Assembly (NCBI GenBank): GCA_014803415.1
Contig: JAAVBZ010000043.1
Span: 1-59,792, forward strand
DNA length: 59,792 bases
Reading direction: 5' to 3'
From: Lachnospiraceae bacterium
GTDB taxonomy: Bacteria > Bacillota > Clostridia > Lachnospirales > Lachnospiraceae
Shown here: in pieces, positions 17,009 through 25,674 of the stretch
Position numbering within the stretch: the first letter of the stretch is position 1
Layout: every line of letters begins with the position of its first letter
Position numbers and translations under genes: made by a program
The notes under the pieces: generated by a model
Told to the model about the DNA's origin: nothing
The model's database searches: none
What the model saw: only the letters and a program-made list of their open reading frames with translations

Positions 17009-18790
17009 TCATTTGCAGATTATGTCACCCGTCAGGGAATCAACTTGAAAAGTATCCACTCCGACCATTTCTTTTTTACCATAGTCAAATCCATAAGTAT
17101 AAAATTCATATACATTTTCATCAACTTGGGATAAATGCAAAAAATAAGGTATCCCATCTATTTCAATCCGGTAAGCGTATTCCGGCATTTCGCATCCCAG
17201 AATATCCTCATAAACTGCAAGAACATCTTCATCAAAAAATATTTTATCACAGGAATAAGTTCCATAATATTGCTCATAAATCATATCCAGCGCCTGCCCG
17301 GTGGAAATGGCATTTTCGTCTCCTGATGTTTCCTTGCGTTGGCCTTTGACAGCCTCTAAAGACATTTCCGGATAAAGATAATAGGGATTTACGATGGTAA
17401 TCCATTTGTATCCGTCCTCTCCCTCATCATAAGGAGGCCTGTCGTAATACACAAAAACATCTGATAAGGAATTTCCCCACCGTTTCACATATTCTCCCTT
17501 ATCATTAGCGGCATATCTCCATGTATAAACTGTAAAACTATCATTCTCAAAATCATACACACCAAAGCAATTCTCTCTTTTTATCATGCTGTCTTCTGAC
17601 TCTTGGTCCTCTTCTTCCCAATTTTGCTTTTGATCGGATGTATATAGTACATACTGCCACTCTTCATTCTGATATTCGTATACCGCCACATCAGTCAACA
17701 GATTGCTCTGACTCTCAAAGCAATACTTTACAAAAACTTTTCCATCTCTCATGGTAAATCCCCGGAAGGAATTTTCCGGTCCATAGTCGTTAGAAAGCGA
17801 AAGCGCTTTCAGCGGTTCCTCATATCCCTCTTCACTTCCCAAATACAGATAAAGACGGCGCTGTATAGGAACTGACGCTATTTCCTCATCAATCCTTCCT
17901 ACTACAACTCCCAAATCATCAATTCCATCCCCATTGAAATCCCCAATACACCAATCTTCCGTTTCATTATCAAATTCATCACTTTTTTCCAGCAAGGGAT
18001 TATAGACTTCAAATGCTTTTTCCAGCTCATCCTTCCACGCTTCCCGGTCTTCATCAGAAGTAATAAACACATCTGCCGCTCTTTTTCGCAAAACTTGCAA
18101 AGGATCACCCGGATTCCCGCTAATTGCCAAATTATCCAGTTCCGGAAGATATTCTATTCCAGCGTAATCCTCTATTTCATTATTATTCAAATTTAAATCC
18201 GTCAGGCCGATGCAATGTAAAAGAGGAACTATATCCTTTATACTGCAATCAGAAATATCCAGGCGCCGCAAAGCTTCCATCTGTTTCACGAAAGAAATAT
18301 CCATAAGATGCTCATCATGAATGGTCAATTCCTCTAACTCCTCCATGTTTTCCAGATACCCATAATCAAGCACCATCTGCTTTTCACACTCTGGCTGCAC
18401 ATCAATATAGAGCTGCTCCAAATTGGGCAGAAGAGCCAAATCATCTAAAACGACTATAGGTTCTTCATCCTTTGTAAGAGAAAGTTGCAAAACAGTAATT
18501 GCTTCCAGATGTTCTCTATCCGGTTTCCCATCACATGCTTTGCTGATTTTTTCCTTCATTGTGGCATCTGCAAAGACAACGCTATCGCCAGAAATTTCTC
18601 CTTCTTCCGTTTGTACAGATTCATCTGCCTGTTTACTACTTTCAGCGTGCCGTTCATTCTCAACATTTCCTTCACTCTGTCCGCATCCCCAAAGCAAACT
18701 AATCAAAAACAGACAGACAGCCATTTTTCCAATGACTCCTTTTTTCAATAGTATTTTTAGCTTTTTTTCTCTGATTGTTCCAAATTTCAT
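17009..18790 (-). CDS. lipoprotein with leucine-rich repeats
   Basis: This 593-residue exported protein has a basic N-terminus, a hydrophobic stretch and lipobox LLWGC with the acylated C36. An acidic linker is followed by leucine-rich repeats of about 22 residues (roughly 95-230: LPNLEQLYIDV, MEELEELTIHD, LTDLNLNNNEIEDY). Next comes a calcium-loop-like CIGDFNGDGIDDLGVVVG near 285, as in VCBS/FG-GAP units, and a beta-rich C-terminus. It is anchored outside the membrane; binding partner unknown. It shares its domain style and an upstream DNA repeat with the larger lipoprotein at 20.3 kb. Confidence 0.75.
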   Translation of the reverse strand: MKFGTIREKKLKILLKKGVIGKMAVCLFLISLLWGCGQSEGNVENERHAESSKQADESVQTEEGEISGDSVVFADATMKEKISKACDGKPDREHLEAITVLQLSLTKDEEPIVVLDDLALLPNLEQLYIDVQPECEKQMVLDYGYLENMEELEELTIHDEHLMDISFVKQMEALRRLDISDCSIKDIVPLLHCIGLTDLNLNNNEIEDYAGIEYLPELDNLAISGNPGDPLQVLRKRAADVFITSDEDREAWKDELEKAFEVYNPLLEKSDEFDNETEDWCIGDFNGDGIDDLGVVVGRIDEEIASVPIQRRLYLYLGSEEGYEEPLKALSLSNDYGPENSFRGFTMRDGKVFVKYCFESQSNLLTDVAVYEYQNEEWQYVLYTSDQKQNWEEEDQESEDSMIKRENCFGVYDFENDSFTVYTWRYAANDKGEYVKRWGNSLSDVFVYYDRPPYDEGEDGYKWITIVNPYYLYPEMSLEAVKGQRKETSGDENAISTGQALDMIYEQYYGTYSCDKIFFDEDVLAVYEDILGCEMPEYAYRIEIDGIPYFLHLSQVDENVYEFYTYGFDYGKKEMVGVDTFQVDSLTGDIICK

Positions 18791-18824
18791 GTTGTATAAT
18801 TCCTACTTTTATGATGCTTCGATT

Positions 18825-18911
18825 TATTTTGTGATGTGCTATTTACAATGAAAATTCTACTAACTGCAATTTTACCATAGTTTTATGCTTCCGGGTAGAT
18901 TTTCCGAAAAT
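18825..18911 (+). repeat. dispersed 87-bp repeat, copy 1
   Basis: About 87 bases, from TATTTTGTGAT to GATTTTCCGAAAAT, recur at 35155-35241 in the same orientation with roughly seven mismatches. On the minus strand both copies end a short open frame in ENLPGSIKL[W/F] and stop, so the repeat may be the 3' end of a decayed mobile-element gene or a non-autonomous element. Confidence 0.7.
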
Positions 18912-19062
18912 GAAATAAACAGAAGAATCAACTCTTCTGAGCCTTTAATTAGCAATTCTCTGATTGTCGCTATCTCTTGCAACCACATCTGCTTTGTGAA
19001 TACATTGCCGTCATCTGCATCTTTTCCCTTGAAAAATTGGAAAAAATTCTCATTCATATTCT
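18902..19062. repeat. repeat shared with 22781-22838
   Basis: The two ends of this stretch (CGAAAATGAAATAAACAG at the left and AATTGGAAAAAATTCTCATT at the right) recur next to each other at 22781-22838, with the roughly 100 bases in between missing. Both stretches lie upstream of large lipoprotein genes. The minus strand here carries a 61-codon frame (MNENFFQFF to SIKLW) that I do not regard as a proven gene. Confidence 0.55.
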
Positions 19063-19137
19063 CTTTTTACTTGCAATAAACTATAATATGGTATATACTT
19101 GTTCAGTATTTATCTACGCTAAATCAGCATTATGTCA

Positions 19138-19165
19138 TTGACATTTTGCCAATATGTGGTATGAT
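19138..19165 (+). promoter_or_regulatory. promoter of the Abi leader RNA and gene
   Basis: TTGACA (19138-19143) and TATGAT (19160-19165) are separated by 16 bases, with an extended TG at 19157-19158. A transcript would start near 19172. Confidence 0.75.
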
Positions 19166-19171
19166 ACTTAT

Positions 19172-19223
19172 ACAAGAGATTGCCAGTTTGTCCTCCGGTG
19201 TCCTTCGGGCCCGGGGGCTTTTT
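19172..19223 (+). ncRNA. small leader RNA ending in a terminator, before the Abi gene
   Basis: The stretch between the promoter and the Abi ribosome site can form a very stable hairpin: CCTCCGG (19192-19198) pairs with CCGGGGG (19211-19217) and encloses a CC-TTCG-GG tetraloop stem. A T run follows at 19219-19223. The likely RNA is about 50 bases and ends before the GGAGG of the Abi gene, so the toxin gene would be read only by readthrough. AbiF-family genes are known to be preceded by a structured RNA; membership here is inferred from position and layout. Confidence 0.65.
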
Positions 19224-19239
19224 ATATACAGGAGGTATC

Positions 19240-20205
19240 ATGGCAGATAAATCATACAAATCGTATCGACAACAATTGAATATCCTACGCTCAAGAGGCA
19301 TGGTGATTGGAAAGGGTTCACAGGGTTCACGTGTAATGCGCATACTTGAGCGCGAAAACTATTACAATGTCATCAACGGATATAAGGAATTGTTCCTTGC
19401 ATCTAAGGTCACTGCTACCGCAGATGAAGTTTATAAAACAGGCACTACATTTGACGAAGTTTATGCTTTATATAACTTTGATAGAGAGCTTCGGAACATA
19501 TATCTAAAATATCTTCTTAAACTGGAAAACACTTTTAAGACGGTAATTGCGCATGAATTTTCTGCTAAATATGGTCATGACAACTATCTCAAAATAGAGA
19601 ATTTTGATAACTCCACTGAGCGAAATATATCTTCTTCAATTAAGCTTATAGGAGATATCCAACAGGAAATTGCTCGACAAATGAGTAAACATCATCAGGT
19701 AGTAACCCATTACATGACTGAGCATGGCTACATTCCTCTGTGGGTCCTGGTTAACGTACTTACCTTTGGTAAAATCGAAAATTTCTACAAAAACATGAAG
19801 CCTGCAGATAAAACAACCGTTGCTAAACAATTTAATCTGCAGCCCGATGAACTTGCCAAATTTATGCATATGCTTGCGCTTGCCCGTAATAAATGTGCTC
19901 ATGATGAACGATTCTTTGATATTAAATTCAAAGAAAGAATTCATACAAAAAGTATTAAGAATTTCTCTGTTCTGGGAATTGTACGTGCCGCAGACGGCTC
20001 TTATACTTATGGAACAAACGATGCATACGCCCTGGCTATAATGTTCGCGTTATTACTAAGCAAATCTGACTCAAATGATTTTATCTCATCTATGAGAACT
20101 GCTTTTGGCAAACTTCAAAAACAGCTACATACCATTCCAGCCACAGATATCATGTCCATAATGGGTTATGATGCAAATTGGACGAACTTAGCTAACTTAA
20201 TATGA
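19240..20205 (+). CDS. Abi_2 / AbiF-like HEPN abortive-infection protein
   Basis: This is a 321-residue cytosolic protein of the Abi_2 (AbiD/AbiF) family, which stops phage spread by killing or arresting the cell. The start is the ATG at 19240 after GGAGG; the longer frame to 19180 runs through the leader hairpin. The N-terminus (SYRQQLNILRSRGMVI, then ILERENYYNVINGYKELF) matches the family, and LYNFDRELRNIYLKYLLKLE follows. The HEPN RNase motif is R216-N-K-C-A-H221 (Rx4H). It stands alone on the plus strand with its own promoter and terminator RNA, which probably acts as the antitoxin or attenuator. The family is firm; activity is inferred. Confidence 0.85.
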   Translation: MADKSYKSYRQQLNILRSRGMVIGKGSQGSRVMRILERENYYNVINGYKELFLASKVTATADEVYKTGTTFDEVYALYNFDRELRNIYLKYLLKLENTFKTVIAHEFSAKYGHDNYLKIENFDNSTERNISSSIKLIGDIQQEIARQMSKHHQVVTHYMTEHGYIPLWVLVNVLTFGKIENFYKNMKPADKTTVAKQFNLQPDELAKFMHMLALARNKCAHDERFFDIKFKERIHTKSIKNFSVLGIVRAADGSYTYGTNDAYALAIMFALLLSKSDSNDFISSMRTAFGKLQKQLHTIPATDIMSIMGYDANWTNLANLI

Positions 20206-20269
20206 TATACATTTTGGTTACCTTGATATTCTCTGCAGCATCAGTCTCAATCACCACATTACCGTAAAC

Positions 20270-20318
20270 AAAAGCTGGGCACTTAGCCCAGCTTGGTCTC
20301 CAATGTCAAAAGACTTCG
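20270..20318 (-). ncRNA. Abi leader-type RNA, orphan copy B
   Basis: A near-identical copy (two changes in 49 bases) of the leader at 14905-14953. On the minus strand it ends in a perfect 9-bp hairpin AAGCTGGGC-TAAGT-GCCCAGCTT with a short T run. It begins 10 bases after the stop of the LysM lipoprotein gene and has no Abi gene behind it on its strand. It may be a stand-alone antitoxin-like RNA, or simply the terminator of the lipoprotein gene. Confidence 0.5.
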
Positions 20319-20327
20319 GATATCTAT

Positions 20328-22643
20328 TTACTCAAATTGCTCCCTCGCCGCTTCGAACAGATTATGAAGGTAAGGATACTCCCACCTATCCGCACCTACA
20401 TTGGGAGCTGCGCCATCGCCCCATCCCATGCCTGGCTCGCCGCCGTAATCCGTGAAACTGGCCGCCATATAACGGACTGTATTCACCAGCACGGTGTTCG
20501 GCTCCTGCTTGCGCACGCCGATCACTTCTGCCATATTGTTTTTGCCAAACTTAAAGAAATCCACATATTCCAGAATTTCTTCCCCTGTATCATACTCGAA
20601 GTAATACCCATACAGGTCGCATCCATCCTCCATATAACTCTTTTCAAAAGTGAGGTTCGAAACTCTTCCCGGACAAAGTTCCTCACTGCACCGTATCGCC
20701 TCCGCCCGAAATGCTTCCCAATCCTCCGGATTATGGAATGGATTTTCTCCCACGGGATTCGTTACCGGCAGGCTGTGGATCTGGTTCTCTTCCTCCCAAG
20801 ATGCATACGTCACATCGCCATTCAGGAAATAATGGGCAAACCCATCCGGCTCCTCAATCTGGAAACTCCCTTCAGAGCGCAGACCACCCCTGGAATATGG
20901 ATCTTTACGGATATAAAAAATCTCCGGCATAAATACTGTCTCGCCTACCAGCAGATAATTCGGATCCTTGGGTGCATCCTCAGCCCGCACGATTGTCGTC
21001 CACTTGTATCCGGTTCCGTAAAAACGCTCGCTGATACGCCAGAGGCTGTCTCCTTCCTGCACCTCATATTCCAGCATCTCATCGCCCGTAAGTTTGATAT
21101 AGTCATCCCCTTCTGCCCACTCCGGCAGCTCCTGAATAAGCGCAAAAGAATCTCTCCTTTCTCGCTGGGTCTTTTCCTCCTGCTCTTCCTCCGTTAAGCC
21201 GTTTGCCACCGCCCGTCTGCTGTTTTCCACCTCTTTTTCCGTCTTGCGCACAAACTGTTCTGTCTGAGTATCCCAGAGCAGATAAGAAGGCGGCGTATAA
21301 TCCTCCTCCTCCGCTTTTGCACCGCTCATATGAACCGGCGCACCAATCCTCATATCTGCGTAACCGTCACCGTTTAAGTCCGGATAGGTAATGGTATCCG
21401 GCAGCTCAATACTCAAAGATACTCTGCGCTCCTGCAGTACTTCGCCGGTTTCCATATCCGTCACTGTCATGTCATAGGGTTCGTCCATACAAAAGCCGTT
21501 CAAAAGATAATAGCGAAGCGCGGTATCCTCTTCCTCTGCGGACGTTTCGTCTTCACCCGTATAATCCTCGTCTTCGCTTTCCTCCAGGGATTTAGCAGCG
21601 GAAATAATGGAATCTTTCCTGAATTCATATACATAATCGGAAAAAGAAGTATCTTCTTCCTCATCATCTTCCGCAAGTGAAAAATGCAGGGAAAGCATCC
21701 TGCCATTCTCCGTAAGCGGCAGCTCGTAATCAGCCTCCACAAGCAGGCCAAAATACCGCATGATCCCTTCGTCTCCGGCGGACTCCCAATTCTCATCGAT
21801 TCCACGGACCTCCAAAAAGCTGCGCTTCGGGTTCTCCAGTTCGGTCAGCCGCTCATCATGGTCGATCCAGTACAGGTTTTCCTCATCCAACCCCCAGCCA
21901 CTCCAGGAAGCGCCATCGCTGTAGCACTGGAAAACATCATCAAACACATATTCCAGAGTTTCGTCGTCATCTTCTGACGGCATGTTCAACAGGGTAAGTC
22001 CGTATGCTGTCCGGTCCTTCACATAAAGATTGACCCTTGAATCCCGGCTATTCAGACAGAAAAACTCATAGCCGTCTTCCTCTTTCAGCGTTTCCTGTAT
22101 GTAGTAAAACAACTTCCCGTTGTCTGTGCTCCATGCTGTCAGAGGATGCTCTTCCGTATCAAATTTCCCTTTCAGAGTATAGTACAGATCGAGGGCGTGG
22201 TCGTTCTCTGTCATGGAAAAGGTATAGTACAGAAAATGAAGCGAGTTATCATCCGTTTCCTGTATAGCCGCCTCATTTAGCACTGTCTCCATTTCCGCTA
22301 GAGAATTGTAAAACCGCCATGTCACATCCGCTTCTCCCGCGAACTGAAAAGCTGGCGGCTCATCCCAATCGGTTTCCAGCCTTTCCCCCTCATAATCCTT
22401 TATCGTAATTTCCGCACTGGCATAAGGGCTTTCGGAAGTATGTTCATACAAATATCCGCTAAGCTCCTGCACCTCACAGCTGTCATGTTCCTCCGGCCAC
22501 TCTTTCGATTTCTCCTTTGTTTCAGCAATTTGCGTTTCTTCCCCTCTTTCTGACGGTACACCACAGGCTGCAAGCAACAAACCAAGTGCAGCTATACTGA
22601 TGATGCAGTTTCTTTTGATATTTCGATATAAATCTATTGCCAT
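20328..22643 (-). CDS. large lipoprotein with a LysM domain
   Basis: This 771-residue secreted protein has signal peptide and lipobox LLAAC with C27. A long acidic, serine/glutamate-rich region with beta strands follows, including DLNGDGYADMRIGAPVHMSG near residue 420-440 (integrin-like calcium loop). A LysM unit lies at about 522-572 (EYEVQEGDSLWRISERFYGTG, then LLVGETVFMPE), which would bind peptidoglycan. The C-terminal 200 residues are unassigned. It is anchored to the membrane and probably reaches the wall. It is not in an obvious operon and ends at the orphan Abi-type RNA. Confidence 0.8.
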   Translation of the reverse strand: MAIDLYRNIKRNCIISIAALGLLLAACGVPSERGEETQIAETKEKSKEWPEEHDSCEVQELSGYLYEHTSESPYASAEITIKDYEGERLETDWDEPPAFQFAGEADVTWRFYNSLAEMETVLNEAAIQETDDNSLHFLYYTFSMTENDHALDLYYTLKGKFDTEEHPLTAWSTDNGKLFYYIQETLKEEDGYEFFCLNSRDSRVNLYVKDRTAYGLTLLNMPSEDDDETLEYVFDDVFQCYSDGASWSGWGLDEENLYWIDHDERLTELENPKRSFLEVRGIDENWESAGDEGIMRYFGLLVEADYELPLTENGRMLSLHFSLAEDDEEEDTSFSDYVYEFRKDSIISAAKSLEESEDEDYTGEDETSAEEEDTALRYYLLNGFCMDEPYDMTVTDMETGEVLQERRVSLSIELPDTITYPDLNGDGYADMRIGAPVHMSGAKAEEEDYTPPSYLLWDTQTEQFVRKTEKEVENSRRAVANGLTEEEQEEKTQRERRDSFALIQELPEWAEGDDYIKLTGDEMLEYEVQEGDSLWRISERFYGTGYKWTTIVRAEDAPKDPNYLLVGETVFMPEIFYIRKDPYSRGGLRSEGSFQIEEPDGFAHYFLNGDVTYASWEEENQIHSLPVTNPVGENPFHNPEDWEAFRAEAIRCSEELCPGRVSNLTFEKSYMEDGCDLYGYYFEYDTGEEILEYVDFFKFGKNNMAEVIGVRKQEPNTVLVNTVRYMAASFTDYGGEPGMGWGDGAAPNVGADRWEYPYLHNLFEAAREQFE

Positions 22644-22706
22644 AAATATTGTCCTTTTCAGTCTTCCCTTTTTCTGATAAATATTTTACAATTACTTCTT
22701 TCCTTT

Positions 22707-22749
22707 CGGCTTTTATCGGCTTTTTATCGGTTTTTTATCGGCTTTTTCT
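22707..22749 (+). repeat. short tandem repeat, CGGCTTTTTAT x4
   Basis: Four tandem 10-11-base units of CGG(C/T)TTTT(T)AT lie upstream of the LysM lipoprotein. The units are too short and too few to be a CRISPR array; they may be slippage-prone or part of the promoter region. Confidence 0.7.
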
Positions 22750-22843
22750 TCTGACCTATAAAAACAGACCACAAATCCCTCCGGAAATGAAATGAGCAGA
22801 AGAATCATCCAATTGGAAAAAATTCTCATTCATATTGCTTGTA

Positions 22844-24088
22844 TTAGCACTTTTTCTCACTTTCTGAGATGATAATGTCTTTTGTGTCCATTGCGGTAAA
22901 CCGCTGTCTCGAAACAGAGAATTTAATCTTATTTAGATCTTCTCCAAGCTGAAAGCTTCTAAATAAATCTATTTTTCGCTCGTATCCTTCACCGATCAAC
23001 GCAATTCTATGTTCATCCATCTTAGAATCCAATCCGTATAATCCTTCAACATATGACCTTGCCGGGAGCTTTGTCACATCAAGGCAATTTCGGTCACTTA
23101 CAAGCTTAAGCATTTTCATTTCATCACTGGCAAAGCTCTCTGTTTTTATGCTAAGTAGATCTCTGTCATTGGCCGGAACACTGTCCTGAACAAATAAACA
23201 TTTGCCACTATCATAAATTGGTGCCGGACTGATAAATTTCAGGTTTTCAGAATCTCTTAATATTGATACATTGCTTAAATGTCTGTCTCTTCCTGATAAA
23301 ACAAAGTCAGACAAAATCATATAATCCATAAACTGCCTGAGCATATCAGTATCCATCCCATACTTACCACAAACATTTATAAAATGTTCAAAAGTGGAAA
23401 TATCATTCAATTGTTTTTCTGATGTGACAACATCATATGCTGATATCAGTTCTTTGCTCTGAGATGTAAACAATTTTGAATAACAGCCATAATCATATTC
23501 CCGCCCATTAATCTTAATCAATTTATACTCTGTATAAGCATCAAAACCCTGCAGCTTATGCAGTTTTGATGCAATCACTTCATTGATACTTTCTGCGGAA
23601 AATTGATCACGATTTCCCTTGATCATTCCCCTTTCCCCATTCAATATTGTCCAGCTTTTTTCCAAACTGCCCTGTAAGGAACCATTTGGCGTATAGTGCG
23701 GTATTTTATCTTTTTCCTCAGTTTCTCCTTCGCCAATTGATATGTCTCCATGAAATTCATTAACAAATAAATTTACATCTTTCCATGTAAGACCGGAATC
23801 CATCGGTGATATCCAATAGCAATCCGTTAATGACAACCCTAAATTTTTTAGTAAAAAATCTTCTGGTCCAAGAAGTCCCTTCTTTTCAAGCATATTTCTT
23901 ATATGTCCCTGACTAATCGGCACAGACCGCCTTTTCCACCATTGTTTCAGCCAGTCATGATTATTTAGATCGTGAAGCGGAGCAAGCTCTGGATTGATCA
24001 GATCCTGATGAAATTTATACACACTTCCATCCTCAAGAAAATCTACAAGTGTTACAATTTCATCTTTTCGTTTCAGTACATAAAGCAT
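22844..24088 (-). CDS. HipA-like serine/threonine kinase toxin
   Basis: I place the start at ATG 24088 (MLYVLKRKDEIVTLVDF), with GGAGG 7 bases before it, giving 414 residues. The catalytic part is at the C-terminal half: SGRDRHLSNVSIL (catalytic D and N) and APIYDSGKCLF, where DSG takes the DFG-like metal site of HipA kinases. The N-terminal half holds the short HipA-type domain. HipA toxins phosphorylate glutamyl-tRNA synthetase in E. coli; the target here is unknown. The gene overlaps the XRE gene by 29 bases, as usual for hipBA. Confidence 0.75.
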   Translation of the reverse strand: MLYVLKRKDEIVTLVDFLEDGSVYKFHQDLINPELAPLHDLNNHDWLKQWWKRRSVPISQGHIRNMLEKKGLLGPEDFLLKNLGLSLTDCYWISPMDSGLTWKDVNLFVNEFHGDISIGEGETEEKDKIPHYTPNGSLQGSLEKSWTILNGERGMIKGNRDQFSAESINEVIASKLHKLQGFDAYTEYKLIKINGREYDYGCYSKLFTSQSKELISAYDVVTSEKQLNDISTFEHFINVCGKYGMDTDMLRQFMDYMILSDFVLSGRDRHLSNVSILRDSENLKFISPAPIYDSGKCLFVQDSVPANDRDLLSIKTESFASDEMKMLKLVSDRNCLDVTKLPARSYVEGLYGLDSKMDEHRIALIGEGYERKIDLFRSFQLGEDLNKIKFSVSRQRFTAMDTKDIIISESEKKC

Positions 24089-24488
24089 ATGCTTCCTCCA
24101 TTTCAAAATCTATCAGATGCTTTTCCATCTCCCACAGGGCAATACTATCTATAAACAATGTTGCCTCCTTTTTTACAGGACATAATTCGTATTCATGTTC
24201 TTTATGATCATATTCAAAATACAGGAAATATTTTTTATTTTTCCTGCTGACAACACCGTCTACATTGTACCGCTCTGAACGGACAACAATCTTTTCCCTA
24301 CATAGTTCATACAATGCATCCATGGAAACTCCCAATGATTTTGCAAGAGCATACAATATTCCTGCCTTCACGTTTGCAATCTCAACTTTACAATTTATAA
24401 TATCATTTAAAGTACTGTATGGTATTTTACTACTCTTTGAAATACTATATATGGAAATGCTGTGCGTTTCTAAATATGTTTTTAGCAT
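24060..24488 (-). CDS. XRE-family HTH protein, HipB-like antitoxin
   Basis: This 142-residue protein has an N-terminal XRE HTH (SIYSISKSSKIPYSTLNDII with CKVEIANVKAGILYALAKSLGVSMDALYELC) and a beta-rich C-terminal half ending MEKHLIDFEMEEAYALC. The C-terminal part is longer than classic HipB and may cover the kinase. The gene sits in front of the HipA-like gene and behind a perfect 44-bp palindrome that includes its promoter, so it is probably the antitoxin and autorepressor. Name by analogy only. Confidence 0.75.
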   Translation of the reverse strand: MLKTYLETHSISIYSISKSSKIPYSTLNDIINCKVEIANVKAGILYALAKSLGVSMDALYELCREKIVVRSERYNVDGVVSRKNKKYFLYFEYDHKEHEYELCPVKKEATLFIDSIALWEMEKHLIDFEMEEAYALCTETKR

Positions 24489-24500
24489 AACAAATCACCT

Positions 24501-24544
24501 CTCCTTGCATATTATACCGCTGTAGCGGTATAATATGCAAGGAG
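24501..24544 (-). promoter_or_regulatory. perfect 44-bp palindrome with back-to-back promoters
   Basis: Two 21-base arms (left arm CTCCTTGCATATTATACCGCT) are exact reverse complements around a two-base centre. On each strand it contains TTGCAT and TATAAT 18 bases apart, so it reads as a promoter in both directions. The minus-strand one serves the XRE/HipA pair, whose ribosome site (AGGTGAT) follows at once. It is a strong candidate operator for the XRE protein; the RNA made from it could also fold. Confidence 0.8.
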
Positions 24545-24636
24545 TATTTACATTTTCACATGGCAAGTTTCTTTTTCTAAAATTGATGCATGCACAAAAT
24601 AAGATTTTCCCCTTCTCTAATGTTCAAAGAAAGGGG

Positions 24637-25656
24637 TCAAGATGCCTTATTAAGCATATCGTGAATATATGTTTGCAAACCCTCTTCTGTATCTATACTA
24701 TATTTCCGGTTTATCATAATATAATACTTCATGATCCTTTCTTTAGGCAAAAGCTCACTGGAAGGAATACTATCACCGTATCTCTTTCTTGCCTCAAACC
24801 ATGGATCCTCATTGTGCGTAATCTTCTCCAACACTTTCCCGCCATACATGCCAAAAGTATTTACAACAAGATCAATCACGCGCTTTTCATCATCCGTCAG
24901 CGCTTCCTCTGTCCCTTCCAATAATGCGAAACGCGCATCATCAATTGGATTATATTTAAAATCCCTGAACAGATCATACACCTCCGGATAAACAGGGCCG
25001 TGAATCCATGCTCTGCAGTCTTCCGCAAAGATCGGCTTTCCATACAGAGCAGAATAAATACCCTGAATGAAATACAACAACTTCTGCAGCATGAGTGGGG
25101 TTACTTCTTCCAACTTTTCAAACACATATGCAATCACCCTCAGTATTTTATCTGAAACAGAGAACAGGCTCTCTATACTGTCTGCTGCAGCAATCGCCTT
25201 TTTGTAAGCTGCATCTGTCAGCTTTTCCCGGTTTTCCATGAGTTTCTGCTTCATATATGCCGGAGATGTCAACGCTGCTTTTACAACATCCGAATACTCT
25301 CTGGATGGAACCTGTCCTTCCAGATATCTTGGTATGGTCACCTCTCCAAATCCCAGTGTCAGTGACAATGGTGCTTTCCCAATCTTATAAATCTTCATGA
25401 GCTTTTCGATATCCTCAATTGACACAATGCCTTCTGCTGTTCGATACTGCTCATCAATTTCCCGAACATTCTTATCAATAAGACCAGGAATGTTCATTTC
25501 TTCACCGCACTCAGCACAAATAGCCACTGTGATACTAAATGTATAATTCTTATCCCTCATATTTTTTACAATGCTCTTCTTTTGCAAAGAATATCTGGTC
25601 TCTTTTCTGCACTCTATGCAGAAATCTCTTCTTTCCTTTTCTGTAATAATAGTCAT
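24637..25656 (-). CDS. MqsA-type zinc finger/HTH fused to Panacea (DUF4065) antitoxin
   Basis: This 339-residue protein has an N-terminal zinc ribbon with C13-x-x-C16 and C47-x-x-C50 (MqsA-like). A central HTH follows (about 70-110: SIEDIEKLMKIYKIGKAPLS, then FGEVTIPRYLEGQVPSREY). The C-terminal Panacea domain, about 165-290, contains PLMLQKLLYFIQGIYSALYG and the AWIHGPVYPEVYDLFRDF motif. Panacea domains neutralise many unrelated toxins. It lies 18 bases after the small toxin-like gene on the same strand, so the toxin comes first, as in mqsRA. Confidence 0.85.
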   Translation of the reverse strand: MTIITEKERRDFCIECRKETRYSLQKKSIVKNMRDKNYTFSITVAICAECGEEMNIPGLIDKNVREIDEQYRTAEGIVSIEDIEKLMKIYKIGKAPLSLTLGFGEVTIPRYLEGQVPSREYSDVVKAALTSPAYMKQKLMENREKLTDAAYKKAIAAADSIESLFSVSDKILRVIAYVFEKLEEVTPLMLQKLLYFIQGIYSALYGKPIFAEDCRAWIHGPVYPEVYDLFRDFKYNPIDDARFALLEGTEEALTDDEKRVIDLVVNTFGMYGGKVLEKITHNEDPWFEARKRYGDSIPSSELLPKERIMKYYIMINRKYSIDTEEGLQTYIHDMLNKAS

Positions 25657-25674
25657 TTCTAATTCGCCTCCTGA

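Noticed and set aside
18872-19057. 61-codon minus-strand frame MNENFFQFF...SIKLW as a gene
   Set aside because: It lies wholly inside two dispersed repeats, the second copies do not keep the frame, and there is no strong ribosome site.
20328-22643. LysM lipoprotein as a phage endolysin or spore cortex enzyme
   Set aside because: No hydrolase motif is visible; the lipobox and long acidic region point to a surface lipoprotein.
22707-22749. Tandem CGGCTTTTTAT units as a CRISPR-like array
   Set aside because: Units are 10-11 bases with no spacers between them, and there is no cas gene.
24535-24924. Plus-strand frame starting at the 44-bp palindrome
   Set aside because: It is antisense to the Panacea antitoxin gene for most of its length and has no family match; only the promoter half is real.
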